A stretch of 64,000 nucleotides of DNA from Adineta vaga (lineage: Eukaryota; Rotifera), in contig CP075496.1 in NCBI GenBank assembly GCA_021613535.1, positions 5,952,001-6,016,000 of the forward strand, read 5' to 3'. A program made the translations under genes and the position numbers. Shown here piece after piece: positions 1-14,800 of the stretch (the stretch's first letter is position 1; each line of letters starts with the position of its first letter). The notes beneath the pieces were generated by a model that had not been told where the DNA came from, did not search any database, and saw nothing but the letters and a program-made list of their open reading frames with translations.

Positions 1-733
1 TCTTTTTCTCTTTCTCTTTTTTTTATCTACGCTTTTTCATTTTCTTTTACATAACATGAGCAGTCAACGAGACGATAAAGAATAGATTTTTTTTCTACTT
101 CTGTTTTTGTCACATCAACACAACTCCTCTTCATTTTTCTTCTTCTGATTAATATATCAAAAACTGAAGCATCGAATTTTAATCTGACAGGTATACTTAA
201 AAAAAACTTCACCTTTTATCCGTAGATCGTAATATTAATTCAAAATCACCGGCAATCCTTTTATTAAACAATGCCTTTCATTGTATCCTCTTACGCTTTC
301 TTTTCTCTCCATTACCTACAGGCAAAGAAAAACCGCCTACGTTCGTGAAGAAAAACCTCTTTACATTTAATAACTTTTTAAAGTGCATAGATTATTTTCT
401 ATTACTTCTATTTGCTAAGTTTCTTTTTTAAAACCTATGTTTGAGATAAATAAGTATGTTTTGTTTATCTTATTTTTTTATCTCACCATGCTCAATAATA
501 TACATAAACGGAGGGAAAACAATGAGTAAGTAAACACATTTGTAGGCGTAAGTAAAAACAAAAGAAAAAAAAATCATGTTCGCCTTCGTCAGCACCTATG
601 ATTTGTACACATAACGTAGGCACATATTTTTCATCGCCTTTTTATTTCGCAGCTGCTTTATGATTCTCATCGAACGCCTCCGCTCGGTGTTTTTCTTTCA
701 TTAGTTCGAAGGACAAAAGTCCAAAAAAACAGG
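1..733. other. No gene supported at left edge
   Basis: T/C-rich and A-rich low-complexity DNA downstream of the minus-strand gene that ends at 734. The only open frame (27-212, minus) has no splice context, recognisable motif or coding bias that I can see. It probably holds the 3' UTR of the neighbouring gene and intergenic sequence. Confidence 0.5.
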
Positions 734-2633
734 TTACCTTTCCAGTAAATTTTTTTTTCGAAATTTTTTCGTTGCTGCTGCAGCTGTTGTTGTTGATGAT
801 GACGATGATCCAGCTGTTGAATATGCATCTATATTAAATATATCTTTCTTAATTTCATTAGTTTCAATTGTTGGTAGGATTAATGATGGTGAACTTGGTT
901 GAACTAATTTTGGTACAATTGGAAATAATTTAATTTCCTTTGGTCTTGGCGTTTTAACATTGATCACATTTGTTGAAAATGATGTTGACTCAGATATTTG
1001 AGATTTAAGTTTCGATGATTTTTGTTGTTTTGAACACCAAAAGATCTGATTTAAATCCGATTTGATTCAATGAAAGAGAAAACAAAATACTTACCACAGC
1101 TAAAAAGGTGACAAGCGCTGCTATAACAACGGTTCCGACTGATAAATAAACCAGATTTTTCGTCCAAAATAGAGCGGACCCGATATCATCTTGGTTAGCC
1201 GACTATAAATACAGAAAGAAAACAGGATGATTTCATTTATTATTCCAATGATCTACCTCACTGAACATGCATTCAATTGACAGCTGTCATTAACAAATAA
1301 ATATGATTTTTTTTGCTTTCTATTCTATATATGACATCAAGAATTCTTTTTTTTCCATCAACATAAGATCATCTTTCAAATAACAACACACTGCCTACTC
1401 ATCATTTCTTTCTTGAAAAAAAAGCAGATAGACATAAGTGTAGGGTTTTCATCCTTTTTCCCTCCGTCCTTCTTCTTTTTTTCAATGAACCATACACATT
1501 AATAGCACTTATTGTCCTATTCTATTTTTTTCTTCTTCTTCGTCTTTAGATTCTCAAAATAGATCGAAGAAAGAGAAGAAAGCAGTAGCAGCAATAGTAT
1601 AAAAAACGCGCTTATTATTTAAGAAGCATTTCATCAAGAAAATATGTGATCGAATATGACAATAATTTGAACCCACGCATGTAAGAAGAACTATGCTGTC
1701 AATAATAGATAGATGTGCGGAACAAAAAGAGAGAGAGAGAAAGAGAGAGAAAATATAAATATATACGCATAACAAGCCAAGTGTTTGTCATTATTTTAGC
1801 AAAAAGAAAAAGGATAAATAATGTTCGAAATAAAAATAAAACTTACATTGACTAAAAAATTCTCTATAGACAATAAAACAAAAAGAAACATTATATATAT
1901 TATGTTTTGTTATTCTAATGGAAAATATGTCTCATTATTTTTATTTGCTTCCATTGTGTCAACACGTTTGTTTCATGTATTAATTGACAACAATATTACT
2001 ATTTTGATCGGATATTCAGGAAAAAAAACAAATTGTTGACTTAAAATATCTGTATTTGAATTTTACACTCACTTGATGCGTATAATTAATGTCATTGTGA
2101 CATTGGTAATGATTATAGAATGTATATTGAGTTTAATTTGTAGTTACCGATGTTGTTGAAGATCTTAGTCTTTTGATAGATGCACTACTCGTCTCTGAGA
2201 TATAATCGACGGAAATAAGATGACGTGTGTATATTGACAGGGAATGAAAAGAGAGGGGGTGGAAAAGGAAAGACATTGAAAATGGGATTAGGAGACCGAA
2301 TGGAGCTTTAAGCACGCACAGAGAGCGAGAATAAAAGATAATTGAAATGTGAATAACGAGAAAAACACAGTGATCCGGTCGAACAAATCATTATCATCAC
2401 GCTCCTAACAGTTGTCAATATTATTATTCAGTCGTAAACTTTCTTGGTATATTAATAGCCTGAAGCAAAAAATAACTATTCGATTGATGCGGGGTAAAAA
2501 CGCATGAGCTATACGAACAAAGTGATAGAGGAAAATGAACGCAAGTGATGTTTTTCATTGTGCTCACCTGTTGTTGCTGTTCATCTTGCCAATCGAATAT
2601 CCGTTTTTCTACCGATAATTTTGTTGTAATCAT
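734..2633 (-). CDS. Unrecognised single-pass membrane protein
   Basis: Three exons join in phase 0: 2568-2633, 1095-1202 and 734-1045, giving about 161 aa. The order is a short polar N-terminus ending in a Gln run, a hydrophobic segment (LVYLSVGTVVIAALVTFLAV, roughly residues 37-56), a Trp/Cys/Lys juxtamembrane stretch, then a Ser/Thr/Ala-rich tail with Pro-containing basic patches. No cleavable signal is visible in this model, so a type III or type II topology is possible. A further upstream exon with its own ATG pair (about 2730-2770) has a good donor but does not join in frame, so I treat it as 5' UTR. The second intron is long (about 1.37 kb) for this window. The stop TAA is embedded in a donor-like GGTAACC, so the protein may continue past 734. 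No family recognised. Confidence 0.45.
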
Positions 2634-3255
2634 ATTTAAGAAAGAAAACAATGTTTTTCTTATCAATTCTATATTATTAAATAGAAGAAAATAATTCGAA
2701 AATAACGAAGAAATGAAGTGATCTTACCCGAAATAACAATAGTCCAATACTATTCCATTGAATATTCATCATGATAATTAATAGAATCTCATCTATCAAG
2801 AAAACAACAACAACAATAATACTACTAATAATAATAATACTAAGATCGAAATATATGAATATATAACGACAAAAATCACATCTGCTTCTTTATGTTTTAT
2901 ATTTAATGTCACAAGATCCTATTCTTTTATGATTGTTTCTGGTAATAGTATCCTGCTCACACAATCTTTGACAATTTTGATCTGAAGAAGAGAGGAGAAA
3001 AGAAAAAGAACAAAACTTTCATTTCCTTGTGTTACATTAAACAAGTACATTACTACATCAAGATATATAAACAGGAAAAATCAAATTTGCAATATATATA
3101 TTGTGTTTTTTTGTTGTTGATGTTAAATACGACTAGATAGAAATTAGGAGGGATGATGACAAACGAGAAAAGAAAATCAAACATTTAAAAAATCGAATAT
3201 ACAATTGGAATGATGTTGATCATAAGACCAATTATTGAGAAAAAACAACCGTATA

Positions 3256-5785
3256 TCATGAAGAAGTATTTTGCTGAGAAGAACAATTCATAGAAGTCTG
3301 ATCAGAAATAACAGATGAAGGAAGTAAAGAAGAAGACGAAGAAGATGATGATGATGATAGATTTACTTGTGATGTTACATTTGTTGGTTGTATAGTTGAA
3401 GGTTTCTCTGTGGTAGGCTAAAATAAATACAGATTTTGCTTTTATTAATAAGTAGCAGTTATAAATAAAAGATGATGAGGTACTTCAAAAAAGCAAAAAT
3501 AACTTTTCCCTTTTCTAAACAAAGAAGAAGAAAAAGTACTTTGACATGAAAAACAAAGAACAAAATAGTTATCTATTATTTTTCATAATTATCTTTTGAA
3601 CAAAAGTTCTCTGAATACTTATGATGATCATTATTTCAAAGAGTAACAAACATTATATTGTCTTTCATGTGCTTGAAAAACTTTTAAAATTCACTTCAAA
3701 GTTTCAGAAACATCAATGAATTGTTACGTACATTATTCTAAATCTAGTCATTCGATTGATAATAATTACATATAGTGATATATATATATGTGTACATATA
3801 ACTATAGATTTACTTATATAATGGATTGCGCTCTTTTGCATCTCTATAAAATCAGTATGCAAGAATAGATAGACTCAATGACAGGAGAAGAAAACCGAAT
3901 TTCACATGTAAAGGATTAGCTCTTATTTTATTATCTTTCTAACAAATGAGTTTGGTATACTGTGTGAACTCAATAATACTTCTTTTCATTCTGCTATTAG
4001 AACAATATTAGTGATATATAATGTGACAAATTCACAACAATGTCGAGAAACGAACAAAAGAATAATCAATAGTGATTAGAGAGAAAAATTTTGACAGTTA
4101 CCATTTTAAAGTATTCATTAATTACTTTTCATTTCTGAAAGTTCATTTATTCATCTTTTCACTTGATTACTCACTGATTATATAAGATATGACAAAAAAG
4201 TCATGGGTAGTTTTTAATCTTGTACTGTATAATCTATTATAGTATATAGAAATTTCTTTGAAAATATTGATATTTATTTCAGCTGAGCAAATATTCTATA
4301 CTTTATTCGAATGACGAAGGTATTCTGCTAACAAATTCTAAGAGAAAAAGGGCTAATGCTATTAATAGAATTTTGAATCTTTATAAAATCAAAAAAACTT
4401 TAATTAGTTCTATAATAAAATTCGATCGTCTTGTAATAATGGAAGAAAATATAAACTTTTATTTTCTCAAGTAAATAAATGTAAATACATATTGACTCAG
4501 TCAAATAAGAAAGCCTCAATACAAGATAAACTTTAATATTTTCTCACGATAATTGCCTTTTTTTTCTTTCCTCCTACGAAATAATATTTTTCTTTTCAAT
4601 AGACTTTTTCTTAATATTATAAATTACATTACATTATTGCCTGATTTGAAATGAACGAAAAACCATGCAGAAAAAACTAAAATAGTTGTACAAACCTCGG
4701 GTATTTGTTTGGGTCGTTGAATATTTTCATGAATAGAAAGAATTTCTTTTAAACCACGATTTTCAAGTAATAATGCATGAATACGTTCTTCTTGAGAGGC
4801 ACTATTTGTATCATCAACATCGATAGCATGACGCATAACTGTTGCCATTTCATGAATTTTCGATGATTTGTCTTGAATATCCTAAATTAAAACAATGACG
4901 TAGAATAGTTCATTATGTATTCGAGCTTAAAATTTCAATCTATCGTTCTGTTGAATTTCATAAAACATCTATCATTTAGTATGATTGATAGTTTTTCATT
5001 AATAAAACAAGACGTCATCAACATAGGGTTGAAAACTCACTTCGATAAATATGCTCTACTTACAGATCCGAATCATTTTCGATTTATGTCAATGAAAGTT
5101 AGAAATTAATTATGATGATTTTTAATGATAAAATAATTATTTCTATTTTATATGCATCAATATACGCGATTTATCATATTTTTCAAAAACGAAATTACCT
5201 GTGCTAATGAAGCATTAAATAAATTCACTGCTTTCGTTTCTTCTTTTTTCATTAAAATAAGTCGTTGAACATCTTCTCGATATTTATACATAATCTTTTC
5301 TAGAACACTTCGATGTTCTGTAACTAATTGTTTTAATTCTTCATTTTCTTGTTGTAATTGTCTAATTAAATATATGACATATTATTCGAAGCAAGTATAA
5401 TATTTACTTACTTGATGAGACGATTTTCTTTTTGAATATTATAAAGAATAGCTGTTTTTGGACGATGAGAACTGATATCATTCAATTCAGCAAGATCATC
5501 ACCGTACTGAAAGAAATAAAATATATAAAAATCCAGAAATAACTTTTTAAACAGATATTTTACGAAGAGATACACATGAATAATTTAACTCAAATTACTC
5601 TTCGACAAAATATCTATCTAAGTTTAAATCAATTATGATATTCTTCGAACCTGTTTCATGCTAAGAATTCGTTCCTGAACATATTGTGCTTGATTTACAG
5701 CTGTATCAGCTGTGGCATCATCACGACGTAAACGCGAAACAAGTTCACGAGCATTTGTTAATATTGTATCAAGTGAAAGATTCAT
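3256..5785 (-). CDS. FGFR1OP2: FGFR1OP2/SIKE family coiled-coil protein
   Basis: Exons 5651-5785, 5412-5506, 5199-5361, 4696-4881 and 3256-3417 join in consistent phase to 246 aa, close to vertebrate FGFR1OP2 (253) and SIKE1 (207). Family landmarks are visible: the N-terminal ARELVSRLR segment, the HRPK block in exon 2, the QQENEELK...KYRE coiled coil in exon 3, and the MATVMRHAID...ERIHALLLENRGLKEIL block in exon 4. Known relatives are cytoplasmic coiled-coil proteins of STRIPAK phosphatase-kinase complexes; SIKE also restrains TBK1/IKKe signalling. Function here is inferred from family. The last exon encodes an unrelated Thr/Ser-rich tail with a run of ten serines. The last intron is about 1.3 kb. 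The gene is divergent from WDPCP; FGFR1OP2 and SIKE1 cannot be told apart by eye. Confidence 0.9.
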
Positions 5786-6325
5786 TATTTACGTCGATAT
5801 AGTAGATGAAAAAATGTAATTGATTAAAGAAGAAATAGAAGGATAATTAACACATTAGACAATGAAAGTTTTTTTGATATAAGAACAAGAAAAACAAATT
5901 GTTTATTTATTTTGTTTTGTTTTTAAGAATATCAATCGATGAAATCACCAATCAAACATCTTCCATAGATAAATTCGTAGCCATTGACAGAAAATACTTT
6001 GTCATTTAGTAATTTAATTTCAATTTGAACCACCTGTTTAGAATATCAAGCGATTGTATATTGATTTCTGAACGTAAAATCTCATTGATAGATGTCGCTG
6101 TTATTATACTTTTAAAATCTTCAGTTTTATAAAATTCTAAAAATTAGTTAATTATTTTTACTTTATTTGATTTTTTTGTATCTGAACTCATGTCCTCTTA
6201 GTAGTGGTTTCGTCTAGGTAATTGTTTGACACTCGTCATGAATAATGGCGATGGTAATAATCGATTATACTTTTAGATTTTCTTGTTTCAAATTCGATTA
6301 ATTGTGTTTTATAGAAAAAACTATC
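5786..6325. promoter_or_regulatory. Shared divergent promoter interval
   Basis: About 540 bp separate the oppositely oriented start codons of FGFR1OP2 (minus) and WDPCP (plus). No open frame of note lies here, so both promoters, and probably short 5' UTRs, must share this interval. No specific element was recognised; the assignment rests on position only. Confidence 0.45.
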
Positions 6326-8443
6326 ATGTCTTCTGAATGTTCTTTACTTTGTTCTCTTCAATTTTGGACATTAAAATATGCTGGTCTTCATGAACGTGAT
6401 ATCAGTATTCATAGTTATCAACAGAAACCTCCACCAACGAAATCATCCATAATTCCATTCATTCATTCAAATTCATCTTCAACAAATGACAAAACTCCGA
6501 AGAAAGCAACCTATTACGATGAATATAACGATTATTTTACTTCACGTTCATTACCAATACATCTTTCAAATAAAATTTTTCATAATTTACGCGATAAATT
6601 AATTGAATTTGATAATCTTCTTTCTACATTGAAACTTATTCGAACAATCTGGTTACGTGTTGATGTTATTTTTCTTGCATTTTCCAATGGTACATTTGTT
6701 TTTCTCTATATCGATAAATTAAGTCGAACATTAAAGGATATATCTATTGATAAAACAACATTAACAAAAAAATTTCATATTACAACAACAATATCGGATA
6801 TATATTTGAATTCTCATGGATTCTATGTAATTTATGAAACATTATCGAAAATTGATCTATTTCGTTTCAATACACCGATACGTTCATTTGATTCGAAATT
6901 TAATTTAGCTAATGAATCAATACGAGCAATAAGTGAAGAATTACCACCGTATTCAAGCACCATACCTGTTCGACGATGGTTTCATATCAATCATGAAGCT
7001 CATACAATAACTATTTGGTGGTCCATGTTAGCTGAAGGAATTTCAACCAATGGACATTTAGTTGATGGTGATCAAAAAAAATCCCGATTTAATTGTTTGT
7101 CCATTGTATTTTCATTAGAAAATGAAAATGATGCTAAAGAAAAAATGTATTCAATACAAACAGAAACATCCAATCCATATTATTGTTCGTCAACATCATC
7201 TGGATTAACAACCGTAGAAATGAATGAACATGTTGATAAAGTAAATAACCTTTTAAGATATAATTAAGCGAGAAATTTATTTGAAAATTTATTTTTTCAG
7301 AATGGTTTAGAACGTTCATTCGAATTAAGTATATATTTCTATGAAAACTTTCGTTCTGTTCCTCTTCGTCTTGTTCATGTTCCATCGTTGTCATCTTCAA
7401 TTTTATATGTCATACGTTCATCGAGTTATACAATCGTTTATTTAATAGATGGTACATTACTTTCCATCGATGAAATCAATCATATTCAACGTTCGAAATC
7501 ATGTATTTTATCACGAAATTTAACAGGATTATGGTGGATTATTGATAATTTATTATTTGCTTTAGCTGATGAACAAGGTTCATTGATTTTCTATGATATT
7601 GCATTAAATTCGATCTGGCCTGTTCTATCATCATTTAAAAAATTACATTTTCATCATCTATTAAATCTTGATCAACATCTCATTGCAATGAATCAATTGT
7701 TACTACGAAATTCATCGTCATCAAATTTAACGTTACTTCTTCAATTTTCACATGGCGGTCCTGTCGGTCTTATCGATATTCATTTTCCATTTCAAAATAT
7801 TCATTCATTATTTAAATTCTATTTAAATACACAAAATTATTCGTATATTGTCGATTTATTATGGTGTTTAGATTGGACAAGACAAGATAATGATTGTCGT
7901 TTAGCAATATCTTATATATCACAAGATTTATTTCGTCGAATGACTTCCAAAGAATCATTTTATTTCGAACAAATCTTACGTACATTCTATTCACCACTTC
8001 GTCCAATAAATGATGCTAGTATTTTACGTAATCGTTCATTTATTAATCAAATAGCAACGAAATTCTTCTATTATCTATTAAAAAGTAAATTCTATTCTCA
8101 AGCACTTCAATTAGCTAAACATTTAGATAATCGAACAATTTATCTTGATCTTTATTATGCATGTGATTATGACAATGAAAAAAGTATTATGAATATCTGT
8201 GCTGAGAAATTAAAACTAAATGATAATGATAGTGATATAGATAATGATGAAAATGAAAGTGGTTTATCAGTTACTTCAAGTGAAGATGAAAATGAAAGTT
8301 CAAGAATAAATAGACAAAAATTTCCAATGATTGATATCAAACAATATGGAGATATTAAAGAAATTTTCGAATCAGCAATTGAACATTATAAACTTGATGA
8401 GAATATGTGTAGATTTTTATTCGATAGAATGCATGCTGTATAA
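6326..8443 (+). CDS. WDPCP: WDPCP, planar cell polarity/ciliogenesis effector (Fritz)
   Basis: Two exons, 6326-7240 and 7301-8443, join in phase 0 to 685 aa (human about 746). The N-terminus reads SLQFWTLKYAGLHERDISIH, matching the family's LWTLKN...DRDIGIY opening. The C-terminal half shows HGGPVGLIDIHF, FYSPLRPINDASIL and the helical block ATKFFYYLLKSKFYSQALQLA, all in the family's order. Fritz/WDPCP is a beta-propeller plus helical-repeat protein of the CPLANE complex; it recruits IFT-A at the ciliary base and acts with septins in planar polarity. I start at the ATG at 6326, because the open frame upstream lacks an ATG. An acidic, Ser-rich linker lies near residues 575-605. It converges on CLEC16A with 402 bp between stops. 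Confidence 0.92.
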
Positions 8444-8845
8444 AAAAGAAACGTTTTTTTTATTGTGTCAGATGATATGGATCTGTTTTCTTTTGATATT
8501 AGATTTGAAAAGAATAAAATTTTGAACAAATATGAAATAGTACAAGTTTGTACGACATGAAAATTCGAACTAAATTGTATTCTTTATTTATATCCAATAA
8601 AATAACCATGAGAAAAAAATAAAATAAATAAATAAATATATATATATAGTATGTATGTGTATATAACGAACAGAATATTAAGAATAAATTCGTTCACATT
8701 CTCTAAACCGACACACAAACAAATATACAAGAAAATCATACACACATATACCTGTTCTAGAAAAAAAAGAAACTAATTTGAGGAATTCCACCAGTTAATT
8801 ATTAATGAAAGACGGAAACTCAAAAAAAAAGGGGAAAAGAAGAAA
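8444..8845. other. Convergent 3' UTR interval
   Basis: 402 bp between the stop codons of WDPCP (plus) and CLEC16A (minus). It is A-rich with AATAAA-type hexamers around 8595-8640 and a short TA run near 8636-8648. It presumably carries both 3' ends; no gene seen. Confidence 0.5.
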
Positions 8846-11800
8846 TTATTTATTTTCATTAAATGAATCTTTTGTTATTTCGTTTGGAATCGTAAGAGTT
8901 TCTTCCAATTTCGATTCACCATTTGAAACAATGAGCGTCGCAAGATCGTTATCAACAAAAAAACGAGCAGTTGTCTAGAGAAGAAATCAATCAACTAAAC
9001 ACATCGAAATTCAATCATCTTACTCGATCACTATTTGGTGAAAGAATTTGTACATTAACTTTTTCATTGAGAGGTGGTTGTTCACTAAGATTAACTGGTT
9101 GTTCATGCCATTCACGTAAACTCTTCGGTGCAATTATATTCGAATTCGATTTAATACTATCTATAAAGACAAAAAATATATTGGTCTCTTTCTTGTCTTC
9201 GTGTTAATGTCAAACCTCTTTGTGTCTTTTCATTTGTTTCTGATGTTGATGTTCGACGACTTGATGATGATGGTGTTGATGATTCACTATCATTATTTGA
9301 TGCTTGTTCGGAATGTGTTCGTGTAAGAGAATAACGTCGAATATGTTCAGCAGTAGTAAATGATGGTGTTGAAGAGGTTGTTGTACTAGATGTAATTAAT
9401 CGATTGCTAGTTGGAATGGTAGAATTAATTGATTGTCGTTTAAGACCGGATACCAATGCTGCTCGACCTTGAATAAAAAACAGATTTTATCAATTAAAAC
9501 AAAGAAGCTCATTGAGCGTGATTATTAATGAATCTTTCATTTCTCCATTTTATTCAAAGAAAAGGAAATCTTAGAGCTCGGCAAAAACAAATAATGTCAA
9601 TAATCATCTTGATATGCCTATATAAAACAGCATTATTCTATTCTTTTATACGTATGACGTGTGTTAAACATGTTATAATCTGAACAAGATTAAGCGAACT
9701 ATTTTTATTCATAAATAAACAGATTTATTTCAACTTACCAGGATGATTGGGCAAAGCTGGTGACGAAAATCCTAAATGAAAACAATCATCAATGAATATG
9801 TGATTAAACTTTCATTAGACATAATCATTCATATACATCAATACTTTTATTGTTCACTAACGACTAAATTTCATATGATTCATGATTGTATACTTTATTC
9901 TATAAGATGACAGTTACCATACATCACTTGTCGAATTTAATTGTCTCTATTCTATTAAGACATCATCTGACTCTCGTCCCACTTACAAAGATGATACGTA
10001 ATGATAATAAACGTGAGATATGCATGCATAAATGAATATATATAAATATATATACTATTCAGATTAATCAATAGATGGTTGATGGTGTGAGACGAAGAAG
10101 AAGCAACATTAAAAAAAAACTCAACATTACTTCTACATCTTACATCTACAGCAAATCATTTGATGATACAACAATCAAAAATTATGAAAATCTTTCGAAT
10201 TATTTCCATTTTAATTTTCTTATTTCTACAAATTTCCTATTCGAATTCGTCATGTTTATCTTGTTCATCCAATCTATGTTATCAATGCTATAATAGATTA
10301 CCAATCGATCGAACAAATGTTGAAAATTTGACAATTATATGTAATCAAACAAATGATTTCTTTCAACAAGAAGACGAACATTTTTATTCAATTATTCGAA
10401 CGTTTACAATGATCAATTGTACAATGAAAACTCTTTATCTCAATTTCTATACTCTTTGGAATTATCTCGATTCAATATCAATACTTCATGCTAATCTAAC
10501 ACATTTATCACCTTTCATTTTCAATCGATCATTATCATATTCATCATTACCAATTTTATACAGTGTTAAAACATTAAATCTATCACATAATTCAATTCGT
10601 ATTATCAATAAAAACTTTTCATTCTATTTTCCTTCATTAGAAAAACTTGATCTAAGTTATAATCATTTAATTTTAATTAAGAAAAAAACATTTATCAATT
10701 TAATCTATTTAAAAGTACTTTATTTAAATAATAACTATTTAAAACAAATTTTACCGAATATATTTCCACGTCAATCACTTTATTCTATTAATTTAAATAA
10801 AAATTTCTGGTACTGTTCATGTGCAAATATATTAACATTAACTATTAGTCAACCTATACCTATTTGTTATTCACCAAAAGAATTTCAAAATCAAAATGCA
10901 AGTCTTATTGCACGACAATGTTTTCTTCGAACCAAAGCAAATCTTTTAATCATAATAAATCAAAATTATAAACTAAATTTAACTTGTACTCTTTCATCTA
11001 TCACCGATACATGGAGAAATAAGATAAATCATAATCTTACAGTAACATCAATTTGGCATCTTGAACAACATCGTTTGATTTCAACTAATCAATTATCTAA
11101 TTTAACAAATCAATATTTAATTTGTTTTAATTTTAGTTCAACTCATCGTGAATCGATTCATACAATCATTCCACTTTCATTTCCTAGAATAACATCTTCA
11201 AATACACATACAACAACTAAACTTTCTCCCATTTTTCTTTGGATATTAAATACAAGTAGAAATATTCTACCGAAAACATTTCGAACATCTGATAAACGGA
11301 TCTTAATCGTTTGGTTAATCTTACTTAGTATTGCTTTCATTATCTTCGTATTTCTCATCTATTTTCTTTATCATAATCGAACATTGGATAGATATTATTT
11401 AAAAAAACCTTATTCATTCACTCGTTTTGATAAAGATTCTCCTTCTCATCAACATCGAACATTATTCAATGCTAATTGTACTTGTAAAAATCATAAATGT
11501 TTGTGTCAATATCGACGTCGTGTTCATTCAACATTACAATTATCCAAATCGAAATCATCAAATTTACTTAATAAAGATATCTATTCGATTCGACCATTAC
11601 TCATTGAACCAAATGAATTACGATACGCAAAAATAAAACGTATCTCATCAACAAAAGAACTGACGAATGATTGTTCAACAGGAGAATTTCGTACGGTTGT
11701 AAAAATGAAATCCTTACCTAGTTGATGTTGTCCATATGTTGTTGTTGCAGATGTTAAATAATTCGATTGATTAGTTGTACTTGTAGGAATAGGAATGTCT

Positions 11801-14800
11801 AATATTGAAGCTATTTTTGATAATTTTATTTGACGAGCTCTTAAGAAAATAAAATGATTTTTATGATAGTTTGAACGAAACGAATTAAAACTACCTTTGA
11901 CGACCTTTGCTTAAGTTTTGTTTAGCTGTCATACAACGAATATGATCATCAAATGTAAATTTTGCATTCAGTATAGGAGGATTTGATTTTACATAAATAT
12001 TATTAACTGGTTTATGAATTGTTATATGGAGAGAACGAGTATCTTCTTTATCATTGGCGACTTCCACGTCCTAAATAGAACATGATTATTGCAATATGAT
12101 ACTTCCAGGAAGAAAAATAAGAATTGCGTGGAAAAGTCGATTATCTATTTCAATATTTTATGAAAAATACTAACTTGCATTAGATCACAGAATTTGACTA
12201 TACCCCATCCCATTCTTTTAACATCTGGTTCAATAAGAATAAATTGCATTGGATCAGTAACAAGAAAACGACGATCTTTTCTACAATAAAAAATAAGATT
12301 GATATCAAGATCAAACATATCATTCAACATACTTTTCTTTCATGAAGACTGTACAAGCAATTAAATCGCTATTGTCTAAATAAGCAAAATTTATAAAAAA
12401 AAATGAAATCTCATTTTTATCTTCTTTAGACATACTTAAATCAAGCTTATCGTTTTCCTTAACTAAATTCTCTGGTTTTGTCAATGGTAGTTCATTTTCT
12501 GTTGTCAATCTTAATTCCAACGATAAAGTTCGAATAAGAAAAAACGCTCGAATAGCCTAAAAAATATGAAAACTTTAGTATTAATTCAACTTATCAAATA
12601 TTTTCATTTACTTTTCTTGCTCGTTCAATATCACCCGATGGTAAACGTTTGATAAATTCAACTCCACTCAATGGTGTTGTCGTTGCAGGATATAACATAC
12701 ATGCATCTTTTAATAAATATTCCAAACGAATCGGATTTAATTGCATCTGACGATATTCATCTTCGAACATATCCAAAAACATTTCTTGTTCCTTAATGAG
12801 AGAAAAAAAGAATAAGAACAGTTTGATTCAATTAATTATTCATGTGGTCTTTAGAGATTTGAAAATGTGAGAAACGAATGAATGAACTCATTCGTTTCCG
12901 TATTTATTCGATTAGATTCATATCTTACTCGATAATGCCTTCGTAAATCTTGTGTTATTTGTTCATGTGCTTGTTCGATACGTGCTAAATGATGATCTGA
13001 TATATAAGAAATTTTGTCTTCTTCATTGTAAACAAGTCTTTTTAATAAATTTATTGCTAAACTTAAAGTCACAAGACGAATATTTGAATCTAAAAACAAA
13101 CAGATCGATATTATGCGATGAAAATTCGATAAAATGAGATCTTTTTCGTACCTGGAGTTACAAATGAAAGAAGAATTTTACAAAGTGCATCGACTAAGAT
13201 TGTATTATAAAAACTTTTATCCTAAAAATGAAACATTGATATGAAAAGATAATTGAAATAATCAAGAACATACTGAAGATTTAACAGTTAAACAATTAGA
13301 TTCGAGAATGACTCTATCAACAGCTAGAAAACAAACAAATAACATAAAGATTTTATTTAAATAAAATTTACATGGATTCATTGTCATTGTTAATAGTACA
13401 CTTAATGCATAGAAACATTGTTGATCACTTTCTGTACAATCCAATGCTTGAATTAAAGCTTCAAAATATGGTCTAAATCATTCATGTATATATTTTAAAG
13501 AAGTGAATTTTTCTTTTGTCTAAAATCAATTACCGTTCAGCTAAATGATTTTCATTGAAACTCATTCGATCTCCACTACGTTTTGCTTTTTCATCATCAG
13601 TCCAATTCGATACATATAAACTAGCTGGTTTAACATTCGTTTCACTGTTTCGTTGACGATCTGGAGAGAAATGTCGAGGTGATGATGATGCTGAACGTGC
13701 TCGAGTATGATTTCCATCTTGACGATATCGAGCTGTATTATCATGAATATCCAAAGCATTCAATGAAACATCTAAACATACGTATCTCATATTTTAAGGA
13801 GATCAAAATTATTCATATATACCAGAATTAATCTTTGTTTCAATCGATTCAACTTTAGCTAAACAAACATCGAGTGATGCTGGTGGTGAACTATAGGTAA
13901 CCTGAAATTAAATCAATAGTGATTTGAAATAATTCATTGAATGAATGAAGTACTTGTTCACCATAACGATGTTGTACAGCTTCAACTGTTTCGATATCTG
14001 CGGATAGAATGATATCTGCTAACTCTTCAATAACTGGTCGATAACGAATGACAAGAAAGACCTAAGAAAAACCCATATGGATTATGCAAAATAAAAAAGG
14101 ATATTGCAGTCGAATAGCTTACTTCAGCAAGAAGGAACAGAGCAGATGACTGTTCGACCATAATGCGTGGATCCTGTTAGAAAATAGTTTTTTTCTCCAA
14201 TAAAATTCTAAGTCTAAATGATTCGACTTACTTTCACTCGAGAAAATTTATCACGTCTAATTAATGAAAATACATAAACCGGTATTAGAAGTCGATTCAT
14301 TAATTGCTCCTTCAAAACATTATTTAAACTGTCAACACCAAGTAAAAATATATCTTGTAAATAATGTATATGATCAAGATATTCTTCCAAACTACATATA
14401 ATATGACTACGATTATTAATACTAAATAAAAACAATTCTCAATGAGATCATATAGCAAACAATTAAAATTTCACGTACTCTCGATTATTTCTTAGAATCT
14501 TATCAAAATCTAAGATTTGATTACGAATAAACCAGACAAGATTAGAAAAATATTCTGTCGCTGTACGATCTAATATAAAACGATGCATCGCTGGATCCGA
14601 TACTAAATAAGAAATAAACGGATGTTTATTTTACTGAATAATCTTCAATTTACCTTTGTAAACATTGAGAGTCAACGTACGTACAGCAATTCGAACCATA
14701 GTTTCTTGATGATTGAAAAATTTTAATGCTTCAACATACAATGGAAAATCATGATTTCGCTAAACAACAAAGACGAACAATACTAATCCGATAGCATTAT

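Noticed and set aside
2730-2770. Signal-like ATG exon upstream of the first gene
   Set aside because: Good donor, but phase 0 does not match any acceptor giving the open frame downstream; kept only as possible 5' UTR.
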